Of a stretch of DNA of 54,474 nt, positions 17,176 through 25,413 are shown one piece after another; within the stretch, counting starts at the first letter, position 1; each line of letters begins with the position of its first letter. Location: positions 1 through 54,474 of the forward strand of contig CALUMX010000021.1 of the NCBI GenBank assembly GCA_944321875.1, in the 5' to 3' direction. A model generated the notes under the pieces. The model was not told the DNA's origin. It searched no databases and was given only the letters and a program-made list of their open reading frames with translations. Source of the DNA: an uncultured Muribaculaceae bacterium. GTDB lineage: Bacteria > Bacteroidota > Bacteroidia > Bacteroidales > Muribaculaceae. The position numbers and the translations under genes were made by a program.

Positions 17176-18444
17176 ATGAAACTCTTTGGCCTGGCTGACT
17201 GCAACAATTTTTATTGTTCGTGCGAGCGTGTTTTTCACCCGGACCTTAACGGGAAACCCGTCGTCGTTCTCTCCAACAACGACGGCTGCGTAATCGCGCG
17301 TTCCAACGAGGCAAAAGCCATGGGAATAAAGATGGGCACTCCTTTCTACCAGGCAAAGGAGATGCTGGAAAGCAATCAGGTGGCGGTCTTCTCGTCCAAC
17401 TACACGCTCTACGGCGACATGAGCAAACGGGTGATGTCGCTGCTCTCGCAATATACGCCCGACTTCCATCAGTACAGTATCGACGAGGCTTTTCTCGACC
17501 TCTCCGACATCGACAATCTACAGGACTATTGCAAGCAGATGGTCAGAAAAGTCGGAAAAGGAACGGGCATTCCCATCTCGCTGGGAGTCGCCCCGACCAG
17601 GACACTGGCGAAGATGGCGAGCAAATTTGCCAAGAGATACAAGGGTTACGAAGGTGTCTGCCTGATGGACACTGACGAGAAGCGGGAGAAAGCACTGCGG
17701 CTTTTCGACGTCAGCGACGTGTGGGGCATCGGATACCGCCATGCGAAGAAACTGCAATACTACGGCATCAAAACGGCTTGGGACCTGGTGCAGAAACCCG
17801 GCTCCTGGGTGCGGAGAGAGCTGAGCATAACCGGACTGACGACATGGAAAGAACTGCAGGGTGAAAGCTGTATTTCCGTCAACGAACTGCCCTACAAGAA
17901 ATCCATCTGCACCAGCCGCAGTTTCCCGGGCATCGGACTCAACCGCCTTCAGGACGTGGAGGAAGCTGTTGCCAACTTCGCAGCGGCCTGTGCCCGCAAA
18001 CTGAGAGAGGCGTACATCGCCTGCGGCAACATGACGGTATTCTGCTATACCAGCCACTTCCGTCCAGACGCACCCAAAGACTACATTTCGTCCAACACCG
18101 TATTCGATGTTGCCACCAACGACCAACAGGAAATAGTAGCCAACGCCGTAGCCTCCCTCCGAAGGCTCTGGAAAGGCGACGGCAATTATTTCTACAAGAA
18201 GGCCGGTGTCATCGTTTGGAGTATCTGCAGGGAAAACGAGGTTCAGGGAAGTCTGTTCGACACCATCGACCGCGAAAAGCAACAGCAGCTGATGAAAGCC
18301 ATCGACGCCATCAACCGGAAAAACGGACACAACACCATCCGTATCTCCACACAAGGCTACTCAAAAAACTGGCGTCTGAAAAACCAGTATCTCTCCCATC
18401 AGTATACCACCAACCTCAACGACGTGATTATCCTGAAGATTTAG
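17176..18444 (+). CDS. umuC: DNA polymerase V catalytic subunit UmuC (Y-family)
   Basis: Error-prone translesion polymerase, 422 residues. The active-site carboxylates lie in LADCNNFYCSCERVF (residues 7-21) and YSIDEAFLDLSDI (about 100-112). The SLGVAPTRTLAKMASKFAK segment, the helix-hairpin-helix thumb region (DVWGIGYRHAKKL) and the little-finger domain follow, with a UmuC-type C-terminal extension ending in LNDVIILKI. The start at 17176 is placed 2 bp after umuD so that translation is coupled. It acts with UmuD' in SOS mutagenesis. Confidence 0.95.
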   Translation: MKLFGLADCNNFYCSCERVFHPDLNGKPVVVLSNNDGCVIARSNEAKAMGIKMGTPFYQAKEMLESNQVAVFSSNYTLYGDMSKRVMSLLSQYTPDFHQYSIDEAFLDLSDIDNLQDYCKQMVRKVGKGTGIPISLGVAPTRTLAKMASKFAKRYKGYEGVCLMDTDEKREKALRLFDVSDVWGIGYRHAKKLQYYGIKTAWDLVQKPGSWVRRELSITGLTTWKELQGESCISVNELPYKKSICTSRSFPGIGLNRLQDVEEAVANFAAACARKLREAYIACGNMTVFCYTSHFRPDAPKDYISSNTVFDVATNDQQEIVANAVASLRRLWKGDGNYFYKKAGVIVWSICRENEVQGSLFDTIDREKQQQLMKAIDAINRKNGHNTIRISTQGYSKNWRLKNQYLSHQYTTNLNDVIILKI

Positions 18445-18536
18445 TCCTCACAGCCGCCATCCGTTTTCTTCAGACTCAACCGCCACCCTGCCCGACAGGC
18501 AAAACTACCAAAAGAACGGGAAACACACGCGTTTTA

Positions 18537-18568
18537 TTTGCGTTTGAAACCAATTTACATTATCTTTG
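18537..18568 (+). promoter_or_regulatory. MFS transporter promoter
   Basis: TTTG (18537-18540)-N20-TATCTTTG (18561-18568), with a leader of about 22 bases. Confidence 0.8.
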
Positions 18569-18593
18569 ATACCAACTATAAACACAAACCAAA

Positions 18594-20009
18594 ATGAATA
18601 CAACTCTACAACCTAAAATCAGCGACTCAGCGCTGATGCGGTGGACAGCCCTTGTATTGCTGGCGTCCGCCATGTTTTTCGGATATATCTTCATGGATAT
18701 CCTGTCTCCTCTTCAAGAACTTTTGCAGAACCAGAGCGGCTGGGACTCCAATGCCTACGGCCACTATGCCGGTTCTGAGACCTTCCTGAACGTTTTCGTA
18801 TTCTTCCTCATCATCGCAGGTATTATCCTCGACAAGATGGGCGTACGCTTCACGGCTATTCTTTCAGGAGCTGTCATGCTCGCCGGCGCATCCCTCAACT
18901 GGTACGCCGTAACCGACTCCTTCAAAGGTTCCGGACTGGAGGCATTTTTCCAAAACAACCTCAACCTGCCGGCTGAATGGTGGAATGTAACACCGTTCTA
19001 CGAAGGCATGCCGGCTTCAGCCAAACTTTCAGCCATCGGATTCATGTTCTTCGGCTGTGGCGTTGAGATGGCAGGTATCACCGTATCCCGCGGTATCGTT
19101 AAATGGTTCAAAGGCAAGGAAATGGCCTTGGCAATGGGTGTAGAGATGGCGATTGCCCGCCTTGGTGTGGCTGTGGTCGTACTCGGTTCTCCGAAACTCG
19201 CATTCATGGAGCCTATCAGCGTTTCCCGTCCGGTTGCCGTAGCCGTACTCCTGCTGCTCATCGGTCTGATTTGCTTCATCACTTACGCATTCATGGATAA
19301 GAAACTCGACGCTCAGGGAGCTGAGGAAGAGAAAGACGACCCCTTCAGAATCAAGGACCTCGGCAAGATTTTCTCATCAAAGGTGTTCTGGCTTGTAGCC
19401 CTCCTCTGCGTACTTTACTACTCGGCTATCTTCCCGTTCCAGAAATACGCCATCAACATGCTTCAATGCAACCTCGGCTACACGGCAGAGCAGGCAGGTC
19501 TCGTCTTCTTCGTGTTCCCGCTTGGCGCAGCGGCCATCACCCCGCTCCTCGGCAACTATCTCGACCGCAAGGGTAAGGGCGCGAGCATGCTCATCCTCGG
19601 CGCCATCCTCATGACAGCATGCCACCTTGTATTCGCACTGCTTCTTCCGGCCACACAATCCGTTCTGCTGGCCTATACGGGTATTATCCTTCTCGGCATC
19701 TCCTTCTCTCTGGTTCCAGCTGCCTTGTGGCCTTCCGTTCCGAAACTGGTCGACAACAAGCTGCTCGGTTCAGCCTACGCTGTCATCTTCTGGATTCAGA
19801 ACATCGGTCTTTACTCTTTCCCGATGATTATCGGTTCCGTATTGAAGACATCCAACCCTGGAGTTACCGACCCGTTGCAGTATAACTACACAACTCCGAT
19901 GCTGCTTTTCGCGTCACTCGGCATCCTGGCTCTTCTTTTCGGACTCTGGCTGAAATGGGAAGATCACCGCAAGGGCTACGGACTCGAAGAACCGAACATC
20001 AAGAAGTAA
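18594..20009 (+). CDS. MFS transporter, MFSD1/NarK-like
   Basis: A 471-residue major facilitator with 12 predicted membrane helices, beginning at ALMRWTALVLLASAMFFGYIF (about 13-33) and ending at LLFASLGILALLFGLWLKW. The motif-A-like loop DKMGVRFTAILSG follows TM2, and GNYLDRKGKGASML is its counterpart in the C-terminal half. The inserted loop after TM3 (about residues 105-145) and the general pattern resemble the MFSD1-like proteins common in Bacteroidales. Eukaryotic MFSD1 moves dipeptides, so peptide transport is a reasonable but unproven guess. Single-gene unit; serC downstream has its own promoter. Confidence 0.8.
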   Translation: MNTTLQPKISDSALMRWTALVLLASAMFFGYIFMDILSPLQELLQNQSGWDSNAYGHYAGSETFLNVFVFFLIIAGIILDKMGVRFTAILSGAVMLAGASLNWYAVTDSFKGSGLEAFFQNNLNLPAEWWNVTPFYEGMPASAKLSAIGFMFFGCGVEMAGITVSRGIVKWFKGKEMALAMGVEMAIARLGVAVVVLGSPKLAFMEPISVSRPVAVAVLLLLIGLICFITYAFMDKKLDAQGAEEEKDDPFRIKDLGKIFSSKVFWLVALLCVLYYSAIFPFQKYAINMLQCNLGYTAEQAGLVFFVFPLGAAAITPLLGNYLDRKGKGASMLILGAILMTACHLVFALLLPATQSVLLAYTGIILLGISFSLVPAALWPSVPKLVDNKLLGSAYAVIFWIQNIGLYSFPMIIGSVLKTSNPGVTDPLQYNYTTPMLLFASLGILALLFGLWLKWEDHRKGYGLEEPNIKK

Positions 20010-20044
20010 AAATTCACTCTTTTTATTAGGAAATACAGAAATCA

Positions 20045-20064
20045 TTTTCTACATTTGTAGAAAA
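20045..20064 (+). promoter_or_regulatory. serC promoter with perfect dyad over the -7 box
   Basis: The -7 box TACATTTG (20050-20057) lies within a perfect dyad TTTTCTAC-ATTT-GTAGAAAA. No TTG sits at the usual -33 position (TTAGG instead). The dyad is positioned like an operator. Confidence 0.55.
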
Positions 20065-20087
20065 CACAACAAAACCTTTTTTTAATA

Positions 20088-21155
20088 ATGAAAAAACATA
20101 ATTTTTACGCTGGACCCTCTATTTTGAGCGAGTTCACTATTAAGAACACTGCCGATGCAGTAATGAATTTTAACGGCACAGGATTGTCTATTCTCGAAAT
20201 CTCTCACCGTAGTAAAGAATTCCAGGCTGTAATTGATGAAGCAAATGCTTTGGTTAAGGAACTTCTCGAAATCCCGAGCGGATACGAAGTATTGTTCCTC
20301 GGCGGTGGCGCAAGCTTGCAGTTCTGCATGATTCCTTACAACTTCCTGAAGACAAAGGCTGCGTTCCTCGACACAGGTGTTTGGGCAAGCAAGGCTATCA
20401 AGGAAGCTAAATTGTTTGGCGAAGTAGACGTAGTTGCCTCTTCAAAAGAAGCGAACTATACATATATTCCTAAGGACTATGTAGTACCCGATGATGTTGA
20501 CTATTTCCACATCACAACCAACAACACAATCTACGGTACTGAGCTCCGCAAGGATCCGGACGTAAAGGTTCCATTGATTGGCGATATGTCAAGTGATATC
20601 TTCTCAAGACGTATCGATGTTTCCAAGTACGACGCTATCTATGCAGGCGCACAGAAGAACCTGGCTCCTTCAGGCGTTACTTTGATTATTGTTAAACAAG
20701 AGGCTTTGGGCAAGGTTGATCGCGTAATCCCGACCATGCTGAACTACCAGACTCACATCGATAAGGGTTCTATGTTCAACACTCCTCCTTGTCTTCCTAT
20801 CTATTCAGCGCTCCAGACACTCAAATGGTACAAGTCGCTGGGTGGTGTTGAAGCAATGGAAAAGGTTGGTTTGGAAAAAGCCGCTCACCTTTATGACGCT
20901 ATCGACAACAGCAAGATTTTCGTCGGTACAGCAAAAGCAGAAGACCGTTCTATCATGAACGTTTGCTTCGTTCTCCGTCCGGAATATGCTGAACTCGAAA
21001 AGCAATTCATCGATTTCGCAAGCGAACGCGGTATCGTTGGTATCAAGGGTCACCGTTCAGTAGGCGGTTTCCGCGCATCTCTCTACAACGCTATGCCGAT
21101 GGAAAGCGTGAAGGTGCTCATCCAAGCAATGAAGGATTTCGAAAACAAACTATAA
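20088..21155 (+). CDS. serC: Phosphoserine aminotransferase
   Basis: PLP-dependent class V aminotransferase of the phosphorylated serine pathway: 3-phosphohydroxypyruvate + glutamate to phosphoserine + 2-oxoglutarate. The 355-residue protein has the SerC opening ([13 protein letters not shown]), a PLP-phosphate loop ([16 protein letters not shown]), the Schiff-base Lys in [12 protein letters not shown], and the substrate-binding [17 protein letters not shown] near the C terminus. It is followed after 18 bp by serA, so the two first steps of serine synthesis are co-transcribed. Codon use is biased towards highly expressed genes. Confidence 0.96.
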   Translation: MKKHNFYAGPSILSEFTIKNTADAVMNFNGTGLSILEISHRSKEFQAVIDEANALVKELLEIPSGYEVLFLGGGASLQFCMIPYNFLKTKAAFLDTGVWASKAIKEAKLFGEVDVVASSKEANYTYIPKDYVVPDDVDYFHITTNNTIYGTELRKDPDVKVPLIGDMSSDIFSRRIDVSKYDAIYAGAQKNLAPSGVTLIIVKQEALGKVDRVIPTMLNYQTHIDKGSMFNTPPCLPIYSALQTLKWYKSLGGVEAMEKVGLEKAAHLYDAIDNSKIFVGTAKAEDRSIMNVCFVLRPEYAELEKQFIDFASERGIVGIKGHRSVGGFRASLYNAMPMESVKVLIQAMKDFENKL

Positions 21156-21173
21156 TCAAAAAACGGAATAGTC

Positions 21174-22091
21174 ATGAAGATTTTAGTTGCTACAGAGAAA
21201 CCGTTTGCAGCCGTAGCTGTAGAAGGTATCAAGAAAGAAATCGAACAAGCCGGCCACACACTGGTATTGTTGGAAAAAGGAACTAAAGCCGACCTCCTCA
21301 AGGCCGTGACTGACGTTGAAGGTTTGATTATCCGAAGCGACATTGTCGATACAGAAGTGCTTGACGCTGCCCAGAACCTGAAAGTAGTGGTTCGCGCAGG
21401 TGCCGGCGTCGACAACGTTGACCTTCAGGCTGCCAAAGAGCGTGGCGTATGCGTCATGAACACTCCGGGCCAGAACTCAAACGCCGTTGCCGAACTCGTA
21501 TTCGGTATGCTCGTGATGATGATTCGCAACCGCTATAACGGAACATCCGGCACTGAGCTTAAAGGCAAGACACTCGGTATCCACGCGTTCGGACAAGTTG
21601 GCCGCAACGTTGCCCGCATTGCCAAAGGCTTCGGCATGGAAGTTTCAGCCCTTGACCCATTCGTAACTGACGAGGCTATGCTCGCTGAAGGTGTAAAGCC
21701 TGTTCACAGCGTAGAAGAGCTCTACTCCAACAACCAATACGTATCCCTCCACATCCCGGCAACTTCCGAGACTAAGGGTTCTGTTGGCGAGGCATTGGTT
21801 AAATTGATGCCGAAGAAGGGTGTGCTTATCAACACAGCCCGCAAGGAAATCATCAATGAAGCCAGCCTGATTGATGCTCTCCGCAACCGCGAGGATATCC
21901 GCTACATCGCCGACGTTAAGCCGGACGCTGCAGAGGCTATGACCGCTGAATTTGGCGAACGCGTATTCTTCACACCTAAGAAAATGGGTGCGCAGACTGC
22001 AGAAGCCAACATCAACGCCGGTATCGCTGCTGCAAAGCAAGTGGTAGCTTTCCTCAAGGACGGATGGAACAAATACCAAGTAAACAAGTAG
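21174..22091 (+). CDS. serA: D-3-phosphoglycerate dehydrogenase (short form)
   Basis: NAD-dependent 2-hydroxyacid dehydrogenase that oxidises 3-phosphoglycerate, the first step of serine synthesis. At 305 residues it has only the substrate and nucleotide domains, with no ACT or intervening regulatory domain, so serine feedback by the E. coli mechanism is not expected. The Rossmann motif is GIHAFGQVGRN, and the conserved Arg is R223 (NTARKEI). The usual catalytic His of the TPH motif is Lys269 (TPKKMGAQT), and the usual Glu position reads Asp251. I believe this variant recurs in Bacteroidales SerA. Operonic with serC; terminator at 22119-22152. Confidence 0.92.
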   Translation: MKILVATEKPFAAVAVEGIKKEIEQAGHTLVLLEKGTKADLLKAVTDVEGLIIRSDIVDTEVLDAAQNLKVVVRAGAGVDNVDLQAAKERGVCVMNTPGQNSNAVAELVFGMLVMMIRNRYNGTSGTELKGKTLGIHAFGQVGRNVARIAKGFGMEVSALDPFVTDEAMLAEGVKPVHSVEELYSNNQYVSLHIPATSETKGSVGEALVKLMPKKGVLINTARKEIINEASLIDALRNREDIRYIADVKPDAAEAMTAEFGERVFFTPKKMGAQTAEANINAGIAAAKQVVAFLKDGWNKYQVNK

Positions 22092-22118
22092 CAATCCGCA
22101 TACTTTTCACTTAAAATG

Positions 22119-22160
22119 GAGCGCCATCGTGAGAAAATTCACGATGGCGCTCTTTCTTTT
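22119..22160 (+). terminator. serC-serA terminator
   Basis: Perfect 14-bp stem (22119-22132/22139-22152) with a 6-base loop, followed by TTTCTTTT. Confidence 0.92.
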
Positions 22161-22292
22161 CGCCCTTCCCCTCTCCGAATCCGTGGCAAAGGACGCTACC
22201 CTATCCGCAGAGAACCGTCCGCCTCCTCTGACATTCCGCATTTGTTTAATCTTTTTATAAAACATTATTTCGCCGAAATCGGATTTTATTTC

Positions 22293-22300
22293 TAACTTTG
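22293..22300 (+). promoter_or_regulatory. -7 element of the surA-yraN run
   Basis: TAACTTTG matches TAnnTTTG. The -33 region reads TTTCG rather than TTTG. It would drive the long collinear run that starts at 22345. No other clear promoter is seen until after yraN. Confidence 0.5.
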
Positions 22301-22344
22301 TCAGTCAAATAAGCGTTGGAATGCAGCATCTGTCTGCGCCGCGC

Positions 22345-23721
22345 ATGTATAAAATCCTAAAACCTGAAATTGTGAAATATAAATTACTATCATTACTGGC
22401 CTTGCTGGGCTTTGGATACTACGCTATCGCGCAAAACAACATCGCAGAGGAAGTAGTATGGATTGTAGGTAACGAGCCTATCTACAAATCACAAGTGGAA
22501 GAACAATACTCGCAGGCCCAATACGAACGCATCCCCATCAACGGCGACCCTTATTGCGTCATTCCAGAACGTCTCGCCATCGACAAGCTCTTCCTTCACC
22601 AGGCGGAAATCGATACAATTGTCGTAGAGGATGCACAGGCAATGCAGGACGTAAATGCCCGTATCAACTACTTCATTGAGTCACTCGGCTCAAAAGAGAA
22701 GGTAGAGGAATATTTCCGCAAATCCATTCCGGAAATGCGCGAGACCTTCCTTGAGATGGTAAAGAACCAATACACTATCCAACAGGTAAAGCAAAACCTT
22801 ACCAAAGACGTAAAGGCAACACCGTCCGACATCCGTAAATTCTATGAGCAATTGGACAAGGACAGTATCCCTTACATCCCCATGCAGGTGGAAGTGCAGA
22901 TTATCAGCGTCAAGCCGTTTATCCCACAGACTGAAATCGACGAGGTCAAGTCACGTCTGCGCGACTTTGCACAGCGCGTCAACAGCGGTGAGTCGGAATT
23001 CTCCACACTGGCCATCCTCTACTCGGAAGACGGTTCTGCTGCCCATGGCGGTGAAATCGGTTTCCGTGGCCGTACAGAGTTGATGCAGGAATACGCCAGC
23101 GTAGCCTTCAACCTGACAGACCCCAAGAAAGCGTCCAAGATTGTGGAGACCGACGCGGGCTTTCACATCATTCAGTTGATTGAGAAACGCGGTGACAAGG
23201 TGAATACACGCCACATCCTGTTACGTCCGAAAGTATCCGACAAGGAGTTGACCGACGGTATCAACCGCCTCGACTCACTCCGTACCGACATTCTGGCTAA
23301 CAAATTCTCGTTTGAGGATGCCGCTCAGTACCTCTCACAGGACAAGGATACGCGCAACAACCAGGGACTCATGTTCAACGAGCAGACCCGCACCACCCGC
23401 TTCGAAATGTCACAGCTGCCACCGGAAGTAGCCATGCAGATTGACACCATGACAGTGGGCAACATCTCCAAGCCGTTTGTCATGATGGACGTGAAGACCA
23501 ACCGTGAGATTGTAGCCATCGTCAAACTCAAGGCACGCCACGAAGGCCACAGGGCAACCATGCGTGACGACTTCGAAGTGCTGAAGGATATGTATGAGCA
23601 ATACGCGAAAAACAAGATTATCACAGACTGGATTGAGAACAAGATTAAGAACACATACGTTTATATAGAAGAAGGCTGGCGCGACTGTAAGTTCGAACAC
23701 GACGGCTGGCTGAAACGATGA
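22345..23721 (+). CDS. SurA-like periplasmic peptidyl-prolyl isomerase/chaperone
   Basis: A 458-residue exported protein with a hydrophobic signal segment (KLLSLLALLGFGYYAIAQ, about 12-29). A SurA-type N-terminal chaperone region follows (VVWIVGNEPIYKSQVEEQY), then two parvulin-like domains (VQIISVKPFIP ... GGEIGFRGRTELM; VNTRHILLRP ... GLMFNEQTRTTRF). It should assist outer-membrane protein folding. Start at 22345 is preferred over 22321 because it gives a compact signal peptide. The LPS-transport-like gene follows after 10 bp. Confidence 0.85.
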   Translation: MYKILKPEIVKYKLLSLLALLGFGYYAIAQNNIAEEVVWIVGNEPIYKSQVEEQYSQAQYERIPINGDPYCVIPERLAIDKLFLHQAEIDTIVVEDAQAMQDVNARINYFIESLGSKEKVEEYFRKSIPEMRETFLEMVKNQYTIQQVKQNLTKDVKATPSDIRKFYEQLDKDSIPYIPMQVEVQIISVKPFIPQTEIDEVKSRLRDFAQRVNSGESEFSTLAILYSEDGSAAHGGEIGFRGRTELMQEYASVAFNLTDPKKASKIVETDAGFHIIQLIEKRGDKVNTRHILLRPKVSDKELTDGINRLDSLRTDILANKFSFEDAAQYLSQDKDTRNNQGLMFNEQTRTTRFEMSQLPPEVAMQIDTMTVGNISKPFVMMDVKTNREIVAIVKLKARHEGHRATMRDDFEVLKDMYEQYAKNKIITDWIENKIKNTYVYIEEGWRDCKFEHDGWLKR

Positions 23722-23731
23722 GCCTTTCTTT

Positions 23732-25408
23732 ATGATAAAAACAGACAACTCAAATAAACCTTTCAACAAAAGGCATAAGGCGCTAAACGGTGCCTTGTGC
23801 CTTTTGGCACTTTCTTTGCTTGGCTCCTGGATTGCCCAACCGCTATGGGCCGTCAAGCCGGTTATTCCCGGCGCCAACCGCTACCAGAAGGACAAAGTCT
23901 TTCTGGAATATGCCGACAGCTTGATTATGGACGAGAAGATAAGCCCTGACTATCAGATTCTTCTCGGCAACGTCAAGTTCCGCAAAGGCGATATGTTCAT
24001 GTACTGCGACAGCGCCCACTTCTACGACAAGGAAAACCGCTTCAATGCCTACAGCAACGTCCGTATGGAACAGGGCGACACACTTTTCGTGTTTGCCGAC
24101 CAGCTTTTCTACAACGGCAACACGGAACTGGCAAAACTGCGCTACAACGTCAAGATGGAGCACAAGTCAATGACGCTGTTCACCGACAGTTTCGACTATG
24201 ACCTGGTGGCCAACATCGGCTTCTACTTCGAGGGCGGCCGCATCTTCGACGAGGAGAACGAACTGACATCCGCCTACGGTCAATACGCCCCCGACACGAA
24301 GGACGTAGACCTGATGTTCGACGTCGTACTCAACAATGAGCAGTACGACCTCTACACCGATACGCTGCGCTACAACACGGAGACGAAGATTGCCGACATC
24401 GTGGGCTACACGGAGATTCTCTCCGACAGCAATACCATCTATAGCGACAACGGCTGGTACAACACCGCCTCCAACCTCGCCACGCTCTACAACCGCTCGC
24501 TCATCGTGGGCAAGGACGGACAGACGCTGACCGGCGACACCATCTACTACGACCGTGGCACCGGCTATGGAGAGGTATTCGGCAACATGGTGCTGACCGA
24601 TACGGCCAAATCCATCATCCTGAAAGGCGGCTACGGATTCCATAACGAGAAAACCGACTCATCGTTCGCCACCAAGCGGGCGTTGGCGATGGAATTCTCA
24701 CAAAAAGATACGCTCTATCTCCACGGTGACACCATACGCACTTTCCTGATGATGCCCGACTCCACCCGTGCGATGAACGCCTACTACAACGTGCGCTTCT
24801 TCCGCTCCGACGTGCAGGGCATCTGCGACTCCCTCTCGTTCATGGAGCGGGACTCGATGATGTACATGCACCGCCACCCGGTACTTTGGAACCTGGAGCG
24901 GCAAGTGACAGGCAACGTCATCAAGATTCACTTCAACGACAGTACGGCCGACGTGGCCTACCTGCCGGAGTACGGAATGCTTGTGGAGCACGTGGCTGAT
25001 GAGTTCTACAACCAGCTGTCAGGAAAAGAAATGACGGCCTATCTCGACGGAAAAAGCATCCGCCAGCTTGATGTCAGCGGTAACGTGATGTCCATCATGC
25101 TGCCCATGGAAAAGGATTCCACCTACAACAAACTCGTGAATGCGGAAGGCAGTTTCCTGACAGTGAAATTCAACGGCCAGCAGATGGAGAAACTCAACAT
25201 GTGGCCGGACGTGACCGGAAAAGTCACACCGCTGTTTCTCACCAAACGGTCGCAAATCTACCTGAAAGATTTCAAATGGCACGACGACATCCGGCCGAAG
25301 GACAAGGACGACATCTATGAAGTGCCTGACGCCATGCGTGAATTGCTCAGCGCGCCGGAAACGGCTGCGCCCAAAACCAGAATCAGAAAAGAAGAGGAAG
25401 GAGAATAA
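23732..25408 (+). CDS. OstA/LptA-like LPS transport protein
   Basis: A 558-residue periplasmic protein with a signal anchor near residues 20-40 (CLLALSLLGSWIAQPLWA). The body is a long ladder of short beta segments with recurring pairs such as LLGNVKFRKGD, AYSNVRMEQGDT, RYNVKMEHKS, VGYTEILSDSNTIYSD, TLTGDTIYYDRGTGYGEVFGN and VSGNVMSIMLPME, which is the OstA/LptA jellyroll repeat. E. coli LptA is under 200 residues; the longer form is the usual Bacteroidales version. Presumed role is bridging LPS from the inner membrane to the outer-membrane translocon. It stands between surA and mutL with spacers of 10 and 5 bp. Confidence 0.8.
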   Translation: MIKTDNSNKPFNKRHKALNGALCLLALSLLGSWIAQPLWAVKPVIPGANRYQKDKVFLEYADSLIMDEKISPDYQILLGNVKFRKGDMFMYCDSAHFYDKENRFNAYSNVRMEQGDTLFVFADQLFYNGNTELAKLRYNVKMEHKSMTLFTDSFDYDLVANIGFYFEGGRIFDEENELTSAYGQYAPDTKDVDLMFDVVLNNEQYDLYTDTLRYNTETKIADIVGYTEILSDSNTIYSDNGWYNTASNLATLYNRSLIVGKDGQTLTGDTIYYDRGTGYGEVFGNMVLTDTAKSIILKGGYGFHNEKTDSSFATKRALAMEFSQKDTLYLHGDTIRTFLMMPDSTRAMNAYYNVRFFRSDVQGICDSLSFMERDSMMYMHRHPVLWNLERQVTGNVIKIHFNDSTADVAYLPEYGMLVEHVADEFYNQLSGKEMTAYLDGKSIRQLDVSGNVMSIMLPMEKDSTYNKLVNAEGSFLTVKFNGQQMEKLNMWPDVTGKVTPLFLTKRSQIYLKDFKWHDDIRPKDKDDIYEVPDAMRELLSAPETAAPKTRIRKEEEGE

Positions 25409-25413
25409 GTACT

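Noticed and set aside
17518..18354. 278-codon minus-strand open frame
   Set aside because: Shadow of umuC; no start context or motifs.
16730..18444. LexA/SOS operator upstream of umuDC
   Set aside because: I saw no convincing palindrome matching a known SOS box; only the tandem repeat promoters are clear, and Bacteroidota operators are too poorly defined to call by eye.
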